Numbered from the stretch's first letter, positions 17,017 to 25,990 are shown. The stretch is 51,627 nt of DNA from KBS-96 sp049585195 (GCA_049585195.1 JBAUZG010000282.1:1-51627); one strand, 5' to 3'. Numbers and translations are program-made. The notes: generated by a model from the sequence alone, not told the origin.

Positions 17017-19731
17017 TTGGTAAGTCCAAAGGACATGCGGCCGTTCTTTTCACTAGTTTCCTGCCTGCGGGGACTATTTGCCCTTCGCTCCGGTCAGGAA
17101 TTCGAGCAGGAGCTTGACGAGCACTTAAAACTTCTGGCGGCAAGGTTCGAGGGGCAGGGAATGCCGCCTGAGGATGCCCGCTACGCCGCGCGGCGACAGT
17201 TTGGGAATCTCGCGCAACTGAAGGAACGGCATCGGGAAGCTCGCGGCATCCCTTTCGTTGAAATCGTTCTGCGCGATCTCGGCTCAGGTCTTCGCCAACT
17301 CCGCGGCCGGCCCGGATTTTCTCTGATTGCTATTACGGTTCTTGCCCTCGGTATTGGCGCCAATACGGCAATTTTCAGCGTCGTGAACGGTATCTTGTTG
17401 CGTCCTCTGCCGTTCGCGCATCCCGAGAGACTCGTCGCGCTCTTCGAGAGAGACGTGGTCGATAACAATCCGTACAACACGGTTGCCCCAGCCAATTTTT
17501 TGGACTGGCAGAAAAAGTCAACGACGTTGGAATACATTGCGGCGACATCGTTGACCTCATTTAATCTATCGGGCAGTTCAAAGGAATCGGGCGCGGAAAT
17601 GGTCGATGGCTGCGGGATTTCGTCGAACTTTTTCGAAACGCTCGGAGTCGCTCCGGTTATGGGCCGGACATTTTCTCCAGTGGAAGACACGCCGGGCGGC
17701 TCACCGGTCGCCATCATCGGCTATGGCCTGTGGCAGCGCAGGTTCGGCGGGTCGGCCGATGTGCTTTCGAAGCGTATCCGGCTGGATGGAAAAATGTTTT
17801 CGGTGGTGGGTGTGATGCCTCGAGACTTCCGCTATCCTACGCGGTCCATTCAGGTCTGGATTCCGCTCGAACAGCACCTGCCGGTCACAGTTCTGGAAGC
17901 GCATGACAATCACGTATTGAGCAGCACCATCGGCCGTCTGCGAGCCGGGGCGACGGTCGAGCAGGCGCGCGAGGAAATCGACTCAATCGTCAAACGCTAC
18001 AAACGCCAGCATCCAGAGGAGGTGATGGGCAAAGGCGGAAACGTCGTGCCGCTTGCCGCGTTCACTCTGAAGGACATACGGACATCGCTGCTGCTATTAT
18101 TTGCGGCCGTCGCTTGTGTTTTGCTGATCGCGTGCGTGAACGTGGCTAATCTATTACTGACCAGAGCGCTCGGGCGTAAGCGCGAGCTCGCCATCCGAGC
18201 CGCGATCGGTGCCAGCCGCCGGCGTATTATCTGGCAGCTTCTCGTCGAAAGCAGTGTTCTCTCGCTCTTTGGAGCCGCGGGCGGATTGTTGCTTGCGTCC
18301 TCGCTCACCGGTTATCTGGCGGCAAACATGCCGGATGCCGCATGGTTGCCGCAATCCGCGCAGGTTCACGTAGATGTCTGGGTCTTCCTGTTCAGTCTAG
18401 GGCTGGCAGTTGCGACGGGCATATTGGCGGGATTATTTCCGGCGCTCCAAATGTCGCGGCTCGATCTGGCAAACGATTTGAAGGACGCTGGGCGCGCAAA
18501 CACGCCGGCGCGACGACAGAACCGGCTTCGCGAGGCGCTCGTTGCAACCGAAGTAGCGCTTTCTGTCGTTCTATTGGTTGCCGCCGGACTGCTCGTCCGC
18601 AGTTTCGAGCAGCTCCTCTCGAAAGACTTAGGATTGCGCGCAACCAACACGCTTACGATGCGATTTTTCCTGCCGGATTCCAAATACCACGAGCGAGCTC
18701 AAGCTTCGGCTTTCCTCAAAACGTTAGAAGATCGTTTACAATCCGCGCCGGGAGTAAGAGAGGTAGGGCTTAGTAGTTGTGCCATCGTAAGTGTTCCCGG
18801 CTATTGTCCGGATACTGTATTTCAAATCGAAGGCCATCCATCGCCCTCCGGCCACCTGACCGATGCCGAATATCAAGAGATCAGTCCAGACTTCTTTCGC
18901 GCCGCAGGAGTTCCGCTTTTTGCTGGCCGCGGCTTTACCGTCCGCGATGGCATCGGACTCGACGACAAAAATCCGCACGCCGGTCAGGTGATTATCAACC
19001 GGGAATTCGCAAAACGCTTCATCCCTTCCGAGAACCCGATTGGGAAGCACATCAAGTTGTACTGGTTCGTCGGAAACATGGCGAAACAGACGCTGCTTAA
19101 CTATGAAATCGTGGGTATCGCGGGCGATGCGTTGGAACGGCCGGACGCCGGCGTCGAGCCTATCTTCTATCTTCCAATCCTGGATGGCGATGCCACGGAA
19201 ATCAACGTTGTTCTGCACACAGTGGCCGGTAGCCGAGTATCAGCCGAAGCTCGTTCGATTATTCGTCAACTTGACCCCGATCTGGCGGTCTTTGGTGTGC
19301 AAACGGTGAGCGAATTGATGGATGGCACGATACACGGGCGAAAATACATCACGCTGTTGTTTGCGTCGTTCGCGGTTCTAGCGATGGCGCTGGCAACCGT
19401 CGGACTCTACGGAGTGGTTTCGTGGGGCGTTGTCGAGCGCAGAAATGAGATCGCCATCCGCATGACGATTGGAGCGACCGCCGGCGATGTGCTCAAGATG
19501 ATCGTTCTGAGAGGTCTTCGTCCTGTAATGACCGGCGTGATCGTGGGCCTGCCATGCGCAGCATTCGCGGCGAGACTCCTCCGAACGCAGCTCTTCGAAA
19601 TTCAGCCGGGCGATCCCTTTATGTTCGTTGCCGTTCCCTTGCTGCTCGTTGCCATCGCATCATTGGCTTCTTTTTTGCCCGCATTGAGGGCGGTCCGTGT
19701 CGACCCGGCGGCCGGCCTCAGAGTGGAATAG
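17017..19731 (+). CDS. ADOP-family (acidobacterial duplicated orphan permease) MacB/FtsX-like protein
   Basis: The 904-residue membrane protein starts with a soluble helical segment typical of ADOPs (EFEQELDEHLKLLAARFEGQG, ARRQFGNLAQLKER). It then has a MacB-type periplasmic core domain (from RGRPGFSLIAITVLALGIGA, NTAIFSVVNGILLRPL) and an FtsX permease block (CVLLIACVNVANLLLTRA), followed by a second core domain and second FtsX block ending DPAAGLRVE. The family carries two permease units in one chain and usually lacks an adjacent ATPase, as here. Often a PadR regulator precedes; none does. Start is ambiguous: TTG 17017 with GGAGAAG 11 bp upstream, or ATG 17035 with GGA directly abutting. Confidence 0.92.
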   Translation: MVSPKDMRPFFSLVSCLRGLFALRSGQEFEQELDEHLKLLAARFEGQGMPPEDARYAARRQFGNLAQLKERHREARGIPFVEIVLRDLGSGLRQLRGRPGFSLIAITVLALGIGANTAIFSVVNGILLRPLPFAHPERLVALFERDVVDNNPYNTVAPANFLDWQKKSTTLEYIAATSLTSFNLSGSSKESGAEMVDGCGISSNFFETLGVAPVMGRTFSPVEDTPGGSPVAIIGYGLWQRRFGGSADVLSKRIRLDGKMFSVVGVMPRDFRYPTRSIQVWIPLEQHLPVTVLEAHDNHVLSSTIGRLRAGATVEQAREEIDSIVKRYKRQHPEEVMGKGGNVVPLAAFTLKDIRTSLLLLFAAVACVLLIACVNVANLLLTRALGRKRELAIRAAIGASRRRIIWQLLVESSVLSLFGAAGGLLLASSLTGYLAANMPDAAWLPQSAQVHVDVWVFLFSLGLAVATGILAGLFPALQMSRLDLANDLKDAGRANTPARRQNRLREALVATEVALSVVLLVAAGLLVRSFEQLLSKDLGLRATNTLTMRFFLPDSKYHERAQASAFLKTLEDRLQSAPGVREVGLSSCAIVSVPGYCPDTVFQIEGHPSPSGHLTDAEYQEISPDFFRAAGVPLFAGRGFTVRDGIGLDDKNPHAGQVIINREFAKRFIPSENPIGKHIKLYWFVGNMAKQTLLNYEIVGIAGDALERPDAGVEPIFYLPILDGDATEINVVLHTVAGSRVSAEARSIIRQLDPDLAVFGVQTVSELMDGTIHGRKYITLLFASFAVLAMALATVGLYGVVSWGVVERRNEIAIRMTIGATAGDVLKMIVLRGLRPVMTGVIVGLPCAAFAARLLRTQLFEIQPGDPFMFVAVPLLLVAIASLASFLPALRAVRVDPAAGLRVE

Positions 19732-19770
19732 GAAAACGGGCATCGGCCCGCCGGAGACTGCTTTCCGAGG

Positions 19771-20019
19771 CTATTCCAACTCCTCGTCTTCTTCGTCCTC
19801 TTCCTCCTCTTCGTCATCCAGGTCGTCGTCTTCTTCCTCCTCCTCATCATCTTCGTAGTCTTCGTCATCGTCATCGAGATCGTCGACGTCGCCGTCCTCA
19901 AAATCGTCGTCATCGTCTCCCTCGGCGCTCGGGTTGAAACGGATGGGATGGGGCGCCTCCCCGAATGACAACGGGCTAGCGCCCTGTAAATTAAGAAAAG
20001 ACATAAATTCGATGTTCAT
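19771..20019 (-). CDS. Hyperacidic 82-residue protein, unknown function
   Basis: I recognise no family. The chain has a 32-residue ordinary N-terminus (MNIEFMSFLNLQGASPLSFG, then EAPHPIRFNPSA) followed by a 50-residue tail in which 42 residues are Asp or Glu. ATG 20019 is chosen because AAGGAG lies nine bases upstream on the minus strand; an in-frame start at 20049 lacks this. Both GAC/GAT and GAA/GAG codons are mixed, so the protein sequence rather than a DNA microsatellite appears to be maintained. It is divergent from rhaM, sharing a 91-bp region. Such tails occur in DNA mimics, chaperones of basic proteins and metal binders; none can be chosen here. Confidence 0.7.
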   Translation of the reverse strand: MNIEFMSFLNLQGASPLSFGEAPHPIRFNPSAEGDDDDDFEDGDVDDLDDDDEDYEDDEEEEEDDDLDDEEEEEDEEDEELE

Positions 20020-20110
20020 TCTCACTATCTCCTTTCCGTGCAACGTCACTGTGAGACTCGTTTCACTATAAGGCGGTTACGGGTCGGTTAGCACGATCGA
20101 GCGGGCGCCA

Positions 20111-20440
20111 ATGAAACAATTGCAACGTGTATGTTTTTGCCTGCAAGTTAAGCCCGAACGGCTGGCTGAATATAAGCTGCGCCATCGAGCTGTATGGCCC
20201 GAAATGTTAGACGCGTTGCGCGATGCCGGATGGCGGAATTATTCGCTGTTTCTGCGGGAGGACGGACTCCTAATCGGCTATCTCGAAACGGAAGACTTCG
20301 ACCGCGCGCTCGCCGGCATGGCCGCTACCGAGGTCAACCGGCGCTGGCAGCGCGAAATGGAGCCATTCTTCCAGAGCTCCAATGGGAAATTGGCGGATGA
20401 GCAAATGCGCGCGCTCGAAGAAGTGTTTCACCTCGAGTGA
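20111..20440 (+). CDS. rhaM: L-rhamnose mutarotase
   Basis: RhaM interconverts the alpha and beta anomers of L-rhamnose so that the isomerase can use it. The 109-residue chain is full length and has the active-site region EYKLRHRAVWPEM (Tyr21, His25) and the conserved GWRNYSLFLRED, LIGYLETEDF and NRRWQREMEPFF segments. No other rhamnose gene (rhaA, rhaB, rhaD) is nearby, so it either serves a scattered pathway or acts on another sugar. It converges on the FliJ-like gene with 23 bp between stops. Confidence 0.93.
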   Translation: MKQLQRVCFCLQVKPERLAEYKLRHRAVWPEMLDALRDAGWRNYSLFLREDGLLIGYLETEDFDRALAGMAATEVNRRWQREMEPFFQSSNGKLADEQMRALEEVFHLE

Positions 20441-20463
20441 AAATGCGCGCTCGAGGAAATCCT

Positions 20464-20955
20464 TCATAGCCGGTCGCTTATGCTTCCGGCTCCTTTGACG
20501 CTGATACGGAGATCGGCGGTTCGCTGGGCGGCCAATCGGGCAAGGTGGGAGTCTGCCGCCAAATCGTCAAGCTCGCGATCCGACGCTGCCCTCCATTCCT
20601 GAAACTTCCGTTCTTTAAGCCGGTCGAGCAGCTTCACTTTCCGTTCCGCCTCTACAACCGCGTCCCGCTGTTTCTCTATTTTGGATGCGAGGTCGATCTC
20701 CTTTTGGGTGAGTTCCTTCAGCCGGCGGCCGAGATATTCCTGGAACCTGGACAGCGCAACAAGATCTTCACCCCTCAGATCATTCTGGGCGCTTGTGCTG
20801 CTTCTAGCCTCCCGCCTTTGCTCTTCAAGTGAGCGGCGTTCGTCTTCGAGACGCCGCATCTCGCTCAGAAGCGTTTGCAACCGGCTCTTGGCAACGTCCG
20901 ATTCCTGCCGTCTGAAGTCCGCAATGCGCTGTAGCCGAAACTCGAAAGCTTTCAT
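20464..20955 (-). CDS. FliJ-family coiled-coil protein, without flagellar neighbours
   Basis: The 163-residue product begins MKAFEFRLQRIADFRRQESD and is almost entirely charged heptad-type helix, with the FliJ-type C-terminal motif LLDRLKERKFQEWRAASDRE. FliJ is a soluble chaperone-like stalk of the flagellar export gate that contacts FliI and FlhA; YscO is its type III secretion counterpart. ATG 20955 gives the classical FliJ start; the longer open frame upstream reads through a dispersed repeat and is not credible. No fliI, fliH or other flagellar gene is adjacent, so it is an orphan by context. Another coiled-coil protein is possible. Confidence 0.7.
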   Translation of the reverse strand: MKAFEFRLQRIADFRRQESDVAKSRLQTLLSEMRRLEDERRSLEEQRREARSSTSAQNDLRGEDLVALSRFQEYLGRRLKELTQKEIDLASKIEKQRDAVVEAERKVKLLDRLKERKFQEWRAASDRELDDLAADSHLARLAAQRTADLRISVKGAGSISDRL

Positions 20956-21010
20956 CTGCCGGTTCGATCGGCGGTCCGCGGTGAAAACTTTAGAGACCCG
21001 GCGAATCAAA

Positions 21011-21115
21011 AGCTGTGAAAAAATCGCGTGTTCTGAACGTAATACGCTACAAGCGATTGATAGTCGTAACCGAGCCGCGACCGCGAGGGAGCGGTCTTGC
21101 GATTTTTTCACAGCT
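21011..21115. repeat. 17-bp perfect inverted repeat enclosing a dispersed repeat copy
   Basis: AGCTGTGAAAAAATCGC (21011-21027) and its exact complement GCGATTTTTTCACAGCT (21099-21115) flank a 71-bp core. The core holds the dispersed repeat at 21068-21091, which is identical over 24 bp to 13162-13185. The element lies between the divergent fliJ-like and Tat TIM-barrel genes. In a transcript it would form a long stem with a structured loop. Confidence 0.75.
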
Positions 21116-21143
21116 CCCCACGCAGCGAATAAAGTAGAGAGAC

Positions 21144-22049
21144 ATGAATCGACGCGCATTCCTAGCGAGCTCGGGTGCCTTCTTCGCGGGCTTCACTTCA
21201 CCCCTCGACGCTGCCGGGCCGGACATTCAGTTCCCTTCTGCTGCACGTGATCGTCTGGCCGTCTCGAGCTGGCCGTTTCGAAAGCTCTTCAGTCCACACG
21301 GCGGGACCATGCGGCTTGAAACGTTTCCCGCCATGGTCGTCTCGCGATTTGGCATAAAAGGAATTGAACCGCTAAATGACCACTTCCCCAGCTCCAGCGC
21401 TGCGTATCTCAACCAGTTCAAGGAGGCGATTGCCAGCGCCGGCACTCACATCGTAAATATCCCGGTAAACCCGCACGGCAGCCTTTACGATCCAGACGAT
21501 CAGAAACGCCTGGCAGCCGTTTCAAACGCGAAGCATTGGGTTGACGTCGCCGAAACTTTAGGCTCGCCGAGTATACGCGTCAGTATCGAAGGCCCAGCCC
21601 GGACCCCGCCTGACACCGGACGGACCATCGAGAGCTTGCAGGCGATCTCAGACTATGGAACGTACAAAAAGGTCGTGATCAATCTCGAAAACGACGATCC
21701 CCATTCCGAGGACGCTTTCTTCCTCGCTAGCGTCATTGACAAAGTCAACAGCCCCTACTTGCGGGCATTGCCCGATTTCTGCAATTCCATGATCGAGAAA
21801 CACGGCGACGAATCCTTCAACGATTCGGCCTTAAAGGCCATGTTCCACCGCGCCTACAACATCAGTCACGTCAAGGATTCCGAAATGGACGGTGAAACGC
21901 TCTACCGGGTAAACGTCGCAAAATGCTTCGCTATCGCCAAAACCGCTGGTTACAAAGGCTACTTTTCGATGGAGTGGGAAGGAAACGGCGAGCCATTCGG
22001 AGGTACCCAGAAACTAATCGAGTTGAGTCTCAAGAATCTGGGGACCTAG
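21144..22049 (+). CDS. Tat-exported TIM-barrel sugar-phosphate isomerase/epimerase-like protein (second copy type)
   Basis: The 301-residue protein starts MNRRAFLASSGAFFAGFTSP, a twin-arginine signal, then a TIM-barrel of the AP-endonuclease-2 superfamily. Likely metal-site segments are VVINLENDDPHSED, LRALPDFCNSM, YNISHVKDSEMDG and GYFSMEWEGNGEPFGG. It differs clearly from the protein at 12008 (different barrel motifs), so it is a separate family member and not a duplicate. It stands alone; the 17-bp inverted repeat ends 28 bp before the start and could affect its expression. Substrate unknown. Confidence 0.82.
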   Translation: MNRRAFLASSGAFFAGFTSPLDAAGPDIQFPSAARDRLAVSSWPFRKLFSPHGGTMRLETFPAMVVSRFGIKGIEPLNDHFPSSSAAYLNQFKEAIASAGTHIVNIPVNPHGSLYDPDDQKRLAAVSNAKHWVDVAETLGSPSIRVSIEGPARTPPDTGRTIESLQAISDYGTYKKVVINLENDDPHSEDAFFLASVIDKVNSPYLRALPDFCNSMIEKHGDESFNDSALKAMFHRAYNISHVKDSEMDGETLYRVNVAKCFAIAKTAGYKGYFSMEWEGNGEPFGGTQKLIELSLKNLGT

Positions 22050-22122
22050 GTGCAGTGCCGGAGGTTGCTGTGCGACTGTTCGGCCCACCAGAAAGAGATT
22101 TGCTTCTTCATGTAGTTAACTC

Positions 22123-22163
22123 TTGTTCTTCGCCTGCGATTTGCTGTACACTTCTCAGCTAAG
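22123..22163 (+). promoter_or_regulatory. Candidate promoter of the first receptor gene, duplicated at the second
   Basis: TTGTTC (22123-22128), 18-bp spacer, TACACT (22147-22152). The block TTGCTGTACACTTCTCAGCT with following AAG (22141-22163) recurs with one change at 25786-25808 upstream of the paralogous gene, while surrounding DNA is much more diverged. Conservation in both copies suggests a promoter or regulator site. It implies a leader of roughly 130 nt. Confidence 0.5.
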
Positions 22164-22289
22164 TAGGCCAATTCCTAGATAAGTTTCGGGTTCTCTTTAC
22201 AGGTTTTCTGACGAAAGCGAGGCCGGTGACGGCGCGCCAGCGGTTGCGTGTTTGGCGCGAGTAACTTTTCTGGAATTGGGGAGGGGAAC

Positions 22290-25200
22290 ATGAGCGGTAC
22301 TCGCAAGGGCACCTGGAAGGTGGCTGCCCTTTTTTCTATTTTGTTTGCGCTGTTTGCGATCGTCCCCTGCACGGCTTTCGCGCAGATCTTGTACGGTGCA
22401 CTGGTGGGCACCGTTACCGACCAAAGTGGCGCGGTGGTACCGGGGGCTCAAATCACGGCGGCGGAAGTGCAGACCGGACAAGTGCGCCAAGATACATCCG
22501 ATGCCAGCGGCCGTTACAACATTGTAAACACTTTGCCTGGAACGTACAGGATTACGGTTGCCGCGAAGGGTTTCAAGAATTTCGAACAGACCAATGTGGC
22601 CGTAACGCCGAATGTGGTAACGCGGACCGATGTTCGCCTGGAAGTGGGTCAAGCTTCGGAATCGGTGACGGTCTCGGGAGAGGCGACTCAACTGCAAACC
22701 GATAAGGGCGACACGCACACCGAAATTACGGGGCGGTCGGTGACCAATCTTCCATTGGGTGGACAGCGAAATTATCAGACCCTGATTAATCTGGCGCCGG
22801 GAGCTATGCCGGGAGCGTTCATCAATTCCAGCACGGACGTTCCCACGCAATCGTTGTCGACGCACATCAATGGCGGAAACGCACAGACCAACATTACTCA
22901 GATCGACGGAGCCGAAAGCATCAACGTGTGGCTGCCGCAGTATTCGGGCTACATGGTACCCGCCGAGACGGTCGACGTGGTGAACGTCACGACGAGCGCG
23001 GCCGATGCAGCCCAGGGCTTGGCCGGATCGTCGGCCATCACAGTGGTGACGAAGTCGGGCACCAACGAGATCCACGGCAGCGCCTTCTGGTTTCATAACG
23101 ATCAGCATTTGAACGCGCGCAATTTCTTCCTGACGCCGGGTGTCTCGATACCGGTTGGCATCTACAACAATTACGGCGGCACCATCGGCGGCCCCGTCGT
23201 AAAGAACAAGCTGTTCTATTTCGGAAGCTTCGATGGGACCGACCTGAAGAACAGCGGAAACAACTTGAATACGGTGCCGACGGCGGATCAGCGCAACGGA
23301 AATTTTAGCGCGTACAACACCACGATCTATAACCCGGCAACCGGCAACGCCAACGGAACCGGGCGGATTCCTTTTGCGAACGGCATCATTCCCTCGTCGA
23401 TGATTGCCTCTCAGGCTGCAAAGCTACAGAGCTACCTTCCGCTGCCGAACCTCCCCGGCACGGCGAACAACTTTTCGGCGATAGGAAGTCCTTTTATCGA
23501 CCGCTATCAGACCGACGTAAAGGTGAACTGGAACCGGACCGACAAGCACTCGATTTATTTCAAATTCGACAACATGGTTGCTTCCTCGGGCGGCGAGGGT
23601 GCTCTCGGCGTGGCAGGCGGTCCCGCTGCAGGACCGGCAGGGTCGAGCCCCGGTATAGGCCACACCACGGTCAACGTCGCTTCCATTGGTCACACCTATG
23701 TGTTCAGCCCGACGGTTGTATTGGACGGCACGGTCGGCTATGAGCGGTTGAATCAAAACACCGTAGGCGCCGATTACGGCACCGACTACGGCAACGTGCT
23801 CGGCATCCCGGGACTGAATGGTCCCGACATTCGCCAGAGCGGATTTCCAAATGTCTCCTGGGCGCCAAGTCCAGGCAACTCGACCTTCTACACGGAAACG
23901 GGCGTGCCGAACTGGATGCCTCTGTTCCGGACGGACGAGACGTATTCGCATAGCGACAATCTGACCTGGACCAAGGGGGCGCACGAACTTAGATTCGGCT
24001 TTGACGTTGTCCGCCATCATTTGAACCACTGGCAGCCGGAACTCAGCTTGGGTGGGGCGCGAGGCCTGCTCAATTTCAGCGGGCAGATGACCGCATTGAA
24101 CGGCGGCGCCGCACCCAACCAGTACAATTCATACGCCCAGTTCCTGCTCGGCTATTCCGACGACGTGCAGAAAGGTTTGCAGTACATTCTGATGACGGGC
24201 CGCGAATGGCAGCTCGGCTGGTATGCGCAGGACCGCTGGCAGGTTTCGCCGAAGCTGACCGTTACGCTCGGTGTTCGATACGAGCTTTACCCGCTCATGA
24301 CGCGCTCCGACGGCAAGGGAATCGAGCGGTACGACCCCACCAACAACAACGTTTACCTGGGCGGCCGCGGTAATGTGCCCGAGGATGTGGGGATCACGGT
24401 TAGCCACAAACTTTTCGCGCCGCGTGCCGGCCTCGCCTACCGGCTCGATGACAAGACAGTTATCCGTGCCGGCTATGGCTTGAACTACGACCCGATTCCG
24501 TTCTCTCGCCCGCTGCGCGGTTTCTATCCTCTCACCATTAACGCCGAGACCACGTCGCCGAACGGGTACAGCTACGCAGAGACGCTGGCCTCCGGTATTC
24601 CGCCGGTAGTTGGCCCGGATCTCTCGACGGGCATTGTGCCATTGCCGGGGAATGCCAGCGAGCGCAGCCCTTGGGCCGGGGAGATTCACCGCGGCTATGT
24701 TCAATCCTGGAATTTTACCGTCGAGCGCAGGCTGCCGGGCGATCTGGTAACTTCAGTCGGGTATGTGGGCCAGGGCTCGAGGCACCTGCTAGCCGATTAC
24801 GACATCAACGCCGGCTATCCAGGGTCCGGCACCACCGGTCTTCCGTACTACGCTGCGTATAACCGCACGGTCGCGACGCAGATGTGGGACGGATATCTGA
24901 GCTCCAGCTACAACTCTCTGCAAGCCTCCATCAACCGGTCGTTTTCGAAAGGGTTGATGTTGAAAGGCGCTTACACCTACTCGCACGCCATCGACTACAC
25001 CGATGATGACGGTTGGGCGAGCGTCGGTTGGAACCAACCCTCTGAGTTCCAACGCAATCGGGCGACGGCGGGTTTCAACCGGGGTCAAGTGTTCCAGCTC
25101 GGTTGGGTCTACGACCTTCCATTTGGCAAAGACAAGGCATTACTCACAAGCGGTCTTGCCTCGAAAATCCTGGGCGGTTGGGAGTTCAGCGGTATCGAGG

Positions 25201-25619
25201 CTTGTTACACCGGAACGCCGTTCACTGTGACTTCGCCCGGTTCATCGCTAAACGCGCCCGATAATACACAAACCGCAAATCAGGTCGAGACCGGTATTCC
25301 ATTCCTTGGCGCCGTCGGGCCTGGTACCACGTATTACAGCCCCGCAGCCTTCACGGCAGTTAAGACGCAATCCTACGGCAACTCCGGCAGAGACATTCTC
25401 AACAATCCGGGTGTTTGGAATACGGATATGTCGATTGTGAGGAACTTTCCCATCAAGGAGAAAGCTACAGTCCAGTTCCGGACCGAGTTCTACAACCTTC
25501 CGAATACGTCGCACTTCAATGGAGTCGCCTCGTCGAGCGTGACGAGCGGAAGCTTTATGCAAATCAACAGTTCATACGGCGAGCGGAATATTCGCTTCGC
25601 ACTGCGCCTGCAGTGGTAA
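22290..25619 (+). CDS. TonB-dependent receptor-type outer-membrane protein (Oar-like), copy 1
   Basis: The 1109-residue protein starts with a signal peptide (VAALFSILFALFAIVPCTAFAQ). A carboxypeptidase-regulatory-like Ig domain follows (GTVTDQSGAVVPGAQITAAE, ASGRYNIVNTLPGTYRITVA), then a plug-like region (about 120-260) and a long beta barrel ending RFALRLQW, with the terminal aromatic residue expected for BAM insertion. No TonB box is obvious. ATG 22290 follows GGGGAGGGG and is preferred over an upstream in-frame start at 22248. Such receptors, abundant in Acidobacteriota, are assumed to take up sugars or peptides. It is followed by a close paralogue, so both probably arose by tandem duplication. 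Confidence 0.9.
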   Translation: MSGTRKGTWKVAALFSILFALFAIVPCTAFAQILYGALVGTVTDQSGAVVPGAQITAAEVQTGQVRQDTSDASGRYNIVNTLPGTYRITVAAKGFKNFEQTNVAVTPNVVTRTDVRLEVGQASESVTVSGEATQLQTDKGDTHTEITGRSVTNLPLGGQRNYQTLINLAPGAMPGAFINSSTDVPTQSLSTHINGGNAQTNITQIDGAESINVWLPQYSGYMVPAETVDVVNVTTSAADAAQGLAGSSAITVVTKSGTNEIHGSAFWFHNDQHLNARNFFLTPGVSIPVGIYNNYGGTIGGPVVKNKLFYFGSFDGTDLKNSGNNLNTVPTADQRNGNFSAYNTTIYNPATGNANGTGRIPFANGIIPSSMIASQAAKLQSYLPLPNLPGTANNFSAIGSPFIDRYQTDVKVNWNRTDKHSIYFKFDNMVASSGGEGALGVAGGPAAGPAGSSPGIGHTTVNVASIGHTYVFSPTVVLDGTVGYERLNQNTVGADYGTDYGNVLGIPGLNGPDIRQSGFPNVSWAPSPGNSTFYTETGVPNWMPLFRTDETYSHSDNLTWTKGAHELRFGFDVVRHHLNHWQPELSLGGARGLLNFSGQMTALNGGAAPNQYNSYAQFLLGYSDDVQKGLQYILMTGREWQLGWYAQDRWQVSPKLTVTLGVRYELYPLMTRSDGKGIERYDPTNNNVYLGGRGNVPEDVGITVSHKLFAPRAGLAYRLDDKTVIRAGYGLNYDPIPFSRPLRGFYPLTINAETTSPNGYSYAETLASGIPPVVGPDLSTGIVPLPGNASERSPWAGEIHRGYVQSWNFTVERRLPGDLVTSVGYVGQGSRHLLADYDINAGYPGSGTTGLPYYAAYNRTVATQMWDGYLSSSYNSLQASINRSFSKGLMLKGAYTYSHAIDYTDDDGWASVGWNQPSEFQRNRATAGFNRGQVFQLGWVYDLPFGKDKALLTSGLASKILGGWEFSGIEACYTGTPFTVTSPGSSLNAPDNTQTANQVETGIPFLGAVGPGTTYYSPAAFTAVKTQSYGNSGRDILNNPGVWNTDMSIVRNFPIKEKATVQFRTEFYNLPNTSHFNGVASSSVTSGSFMQINSSYGERNIRFALRLQW

Positions 25620-25734
25620 AAACATAGCGGCCCGCGGCCCAGGCCCTCTTTCTTTTGCTGGCGCTTTGCTTTCTTTTGGTCCTATCGGCTCCCCGTAACC
25701 ACAAGACAACGGGTGTGGAGGAAAGCAATCGGGC

Positions 25735-25757
25735 CTAGAAAAACATTGTTTTTCTAG
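25735..25757 (+). promoter_or_regulatory. AT-rich perfect hairpin upstream of receptor 2
   Basis: Ten-base arms CTAGAAAAAC and GTTTTTCTAG around ATT. It lies directly upstream (10 bp) of the candidate -35 box of the second receptor. It could be a dyad operator or part of the end of the first transcript. Copy 1 lacks an obvious equivalent. Confidence 0.4.
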
Positions 25758-25767
25758 TGGTTCGCCC

Positions 25768-25808
25768 TTGTTCTCCACGGGCGACTTGCTGTAAACTTCT
25801 CAGCTAAG
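25768..25808 (+). promoter_or_regulatory. Candidate promoter of the second receptor gene
   Basis: TTGTTC (25768-25773), 18-bp spacer, TAAACT (25792-25797), with the same spacing as at 22123-22152. The 23-bp block at 25786-25808 matches 22141-22163 at 22 positions. Shared regulation of the two receptors is inferred. Confidence 0.5.
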
Positions 25809-25990
25809 CAACCTGTTTTCTAATTAGTATCGGTTAGTTCTCTTTCACAAGTTTTTCAAGGTCAGGCCTGCGACTGTGCTCCGTTGCGCACGTGGTTGCG
25901 AAAATTCGTTGCAACGGGGCATGAGTGCCCGCGTTGCGATGAGGGGTTAACGCACTTATTGTTCTTTCTTCAGCTTCAGGAGGGTGAACC

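Larger units (their letters stand above)
25620..25990. other. Intergenic stretch between the tandem receptors
   Basis: No gene is seen. It holds a perfect stem-loop at 25735-25757 (CTAGAAAAAC / GTTTTTCTAG, three-base loop) without a T-run. This is followed by the duplicated promoter block at 25768-25808 and a leader of about 185 nt ending in CAGGAGGGTGAACC before the next ATG. Confidence 0.6.

Noticed and set aside
19778..19920. Pure DNA microsatellite in place of a gene at the acidic tract
   Set aside because: Synonymous codons are mixed, hydrophobic residues interrupt the tract, and a strong ribosome site precedes the ATG, which favours a real protein.
20956..21159. N-terminal extension of the FliJ-like frame
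   Set aside because: It translates the dispersed repeat and the inverted-repeat arms; the FliJ start motif lies at 20955.
22197..23108. Long minus-strand frames opposite the receptor genes (also 27164-28096 and 24129-24704)
   Set aside because: Shadow frames of GC-rich genes; no ribosome site and no family resemblance.
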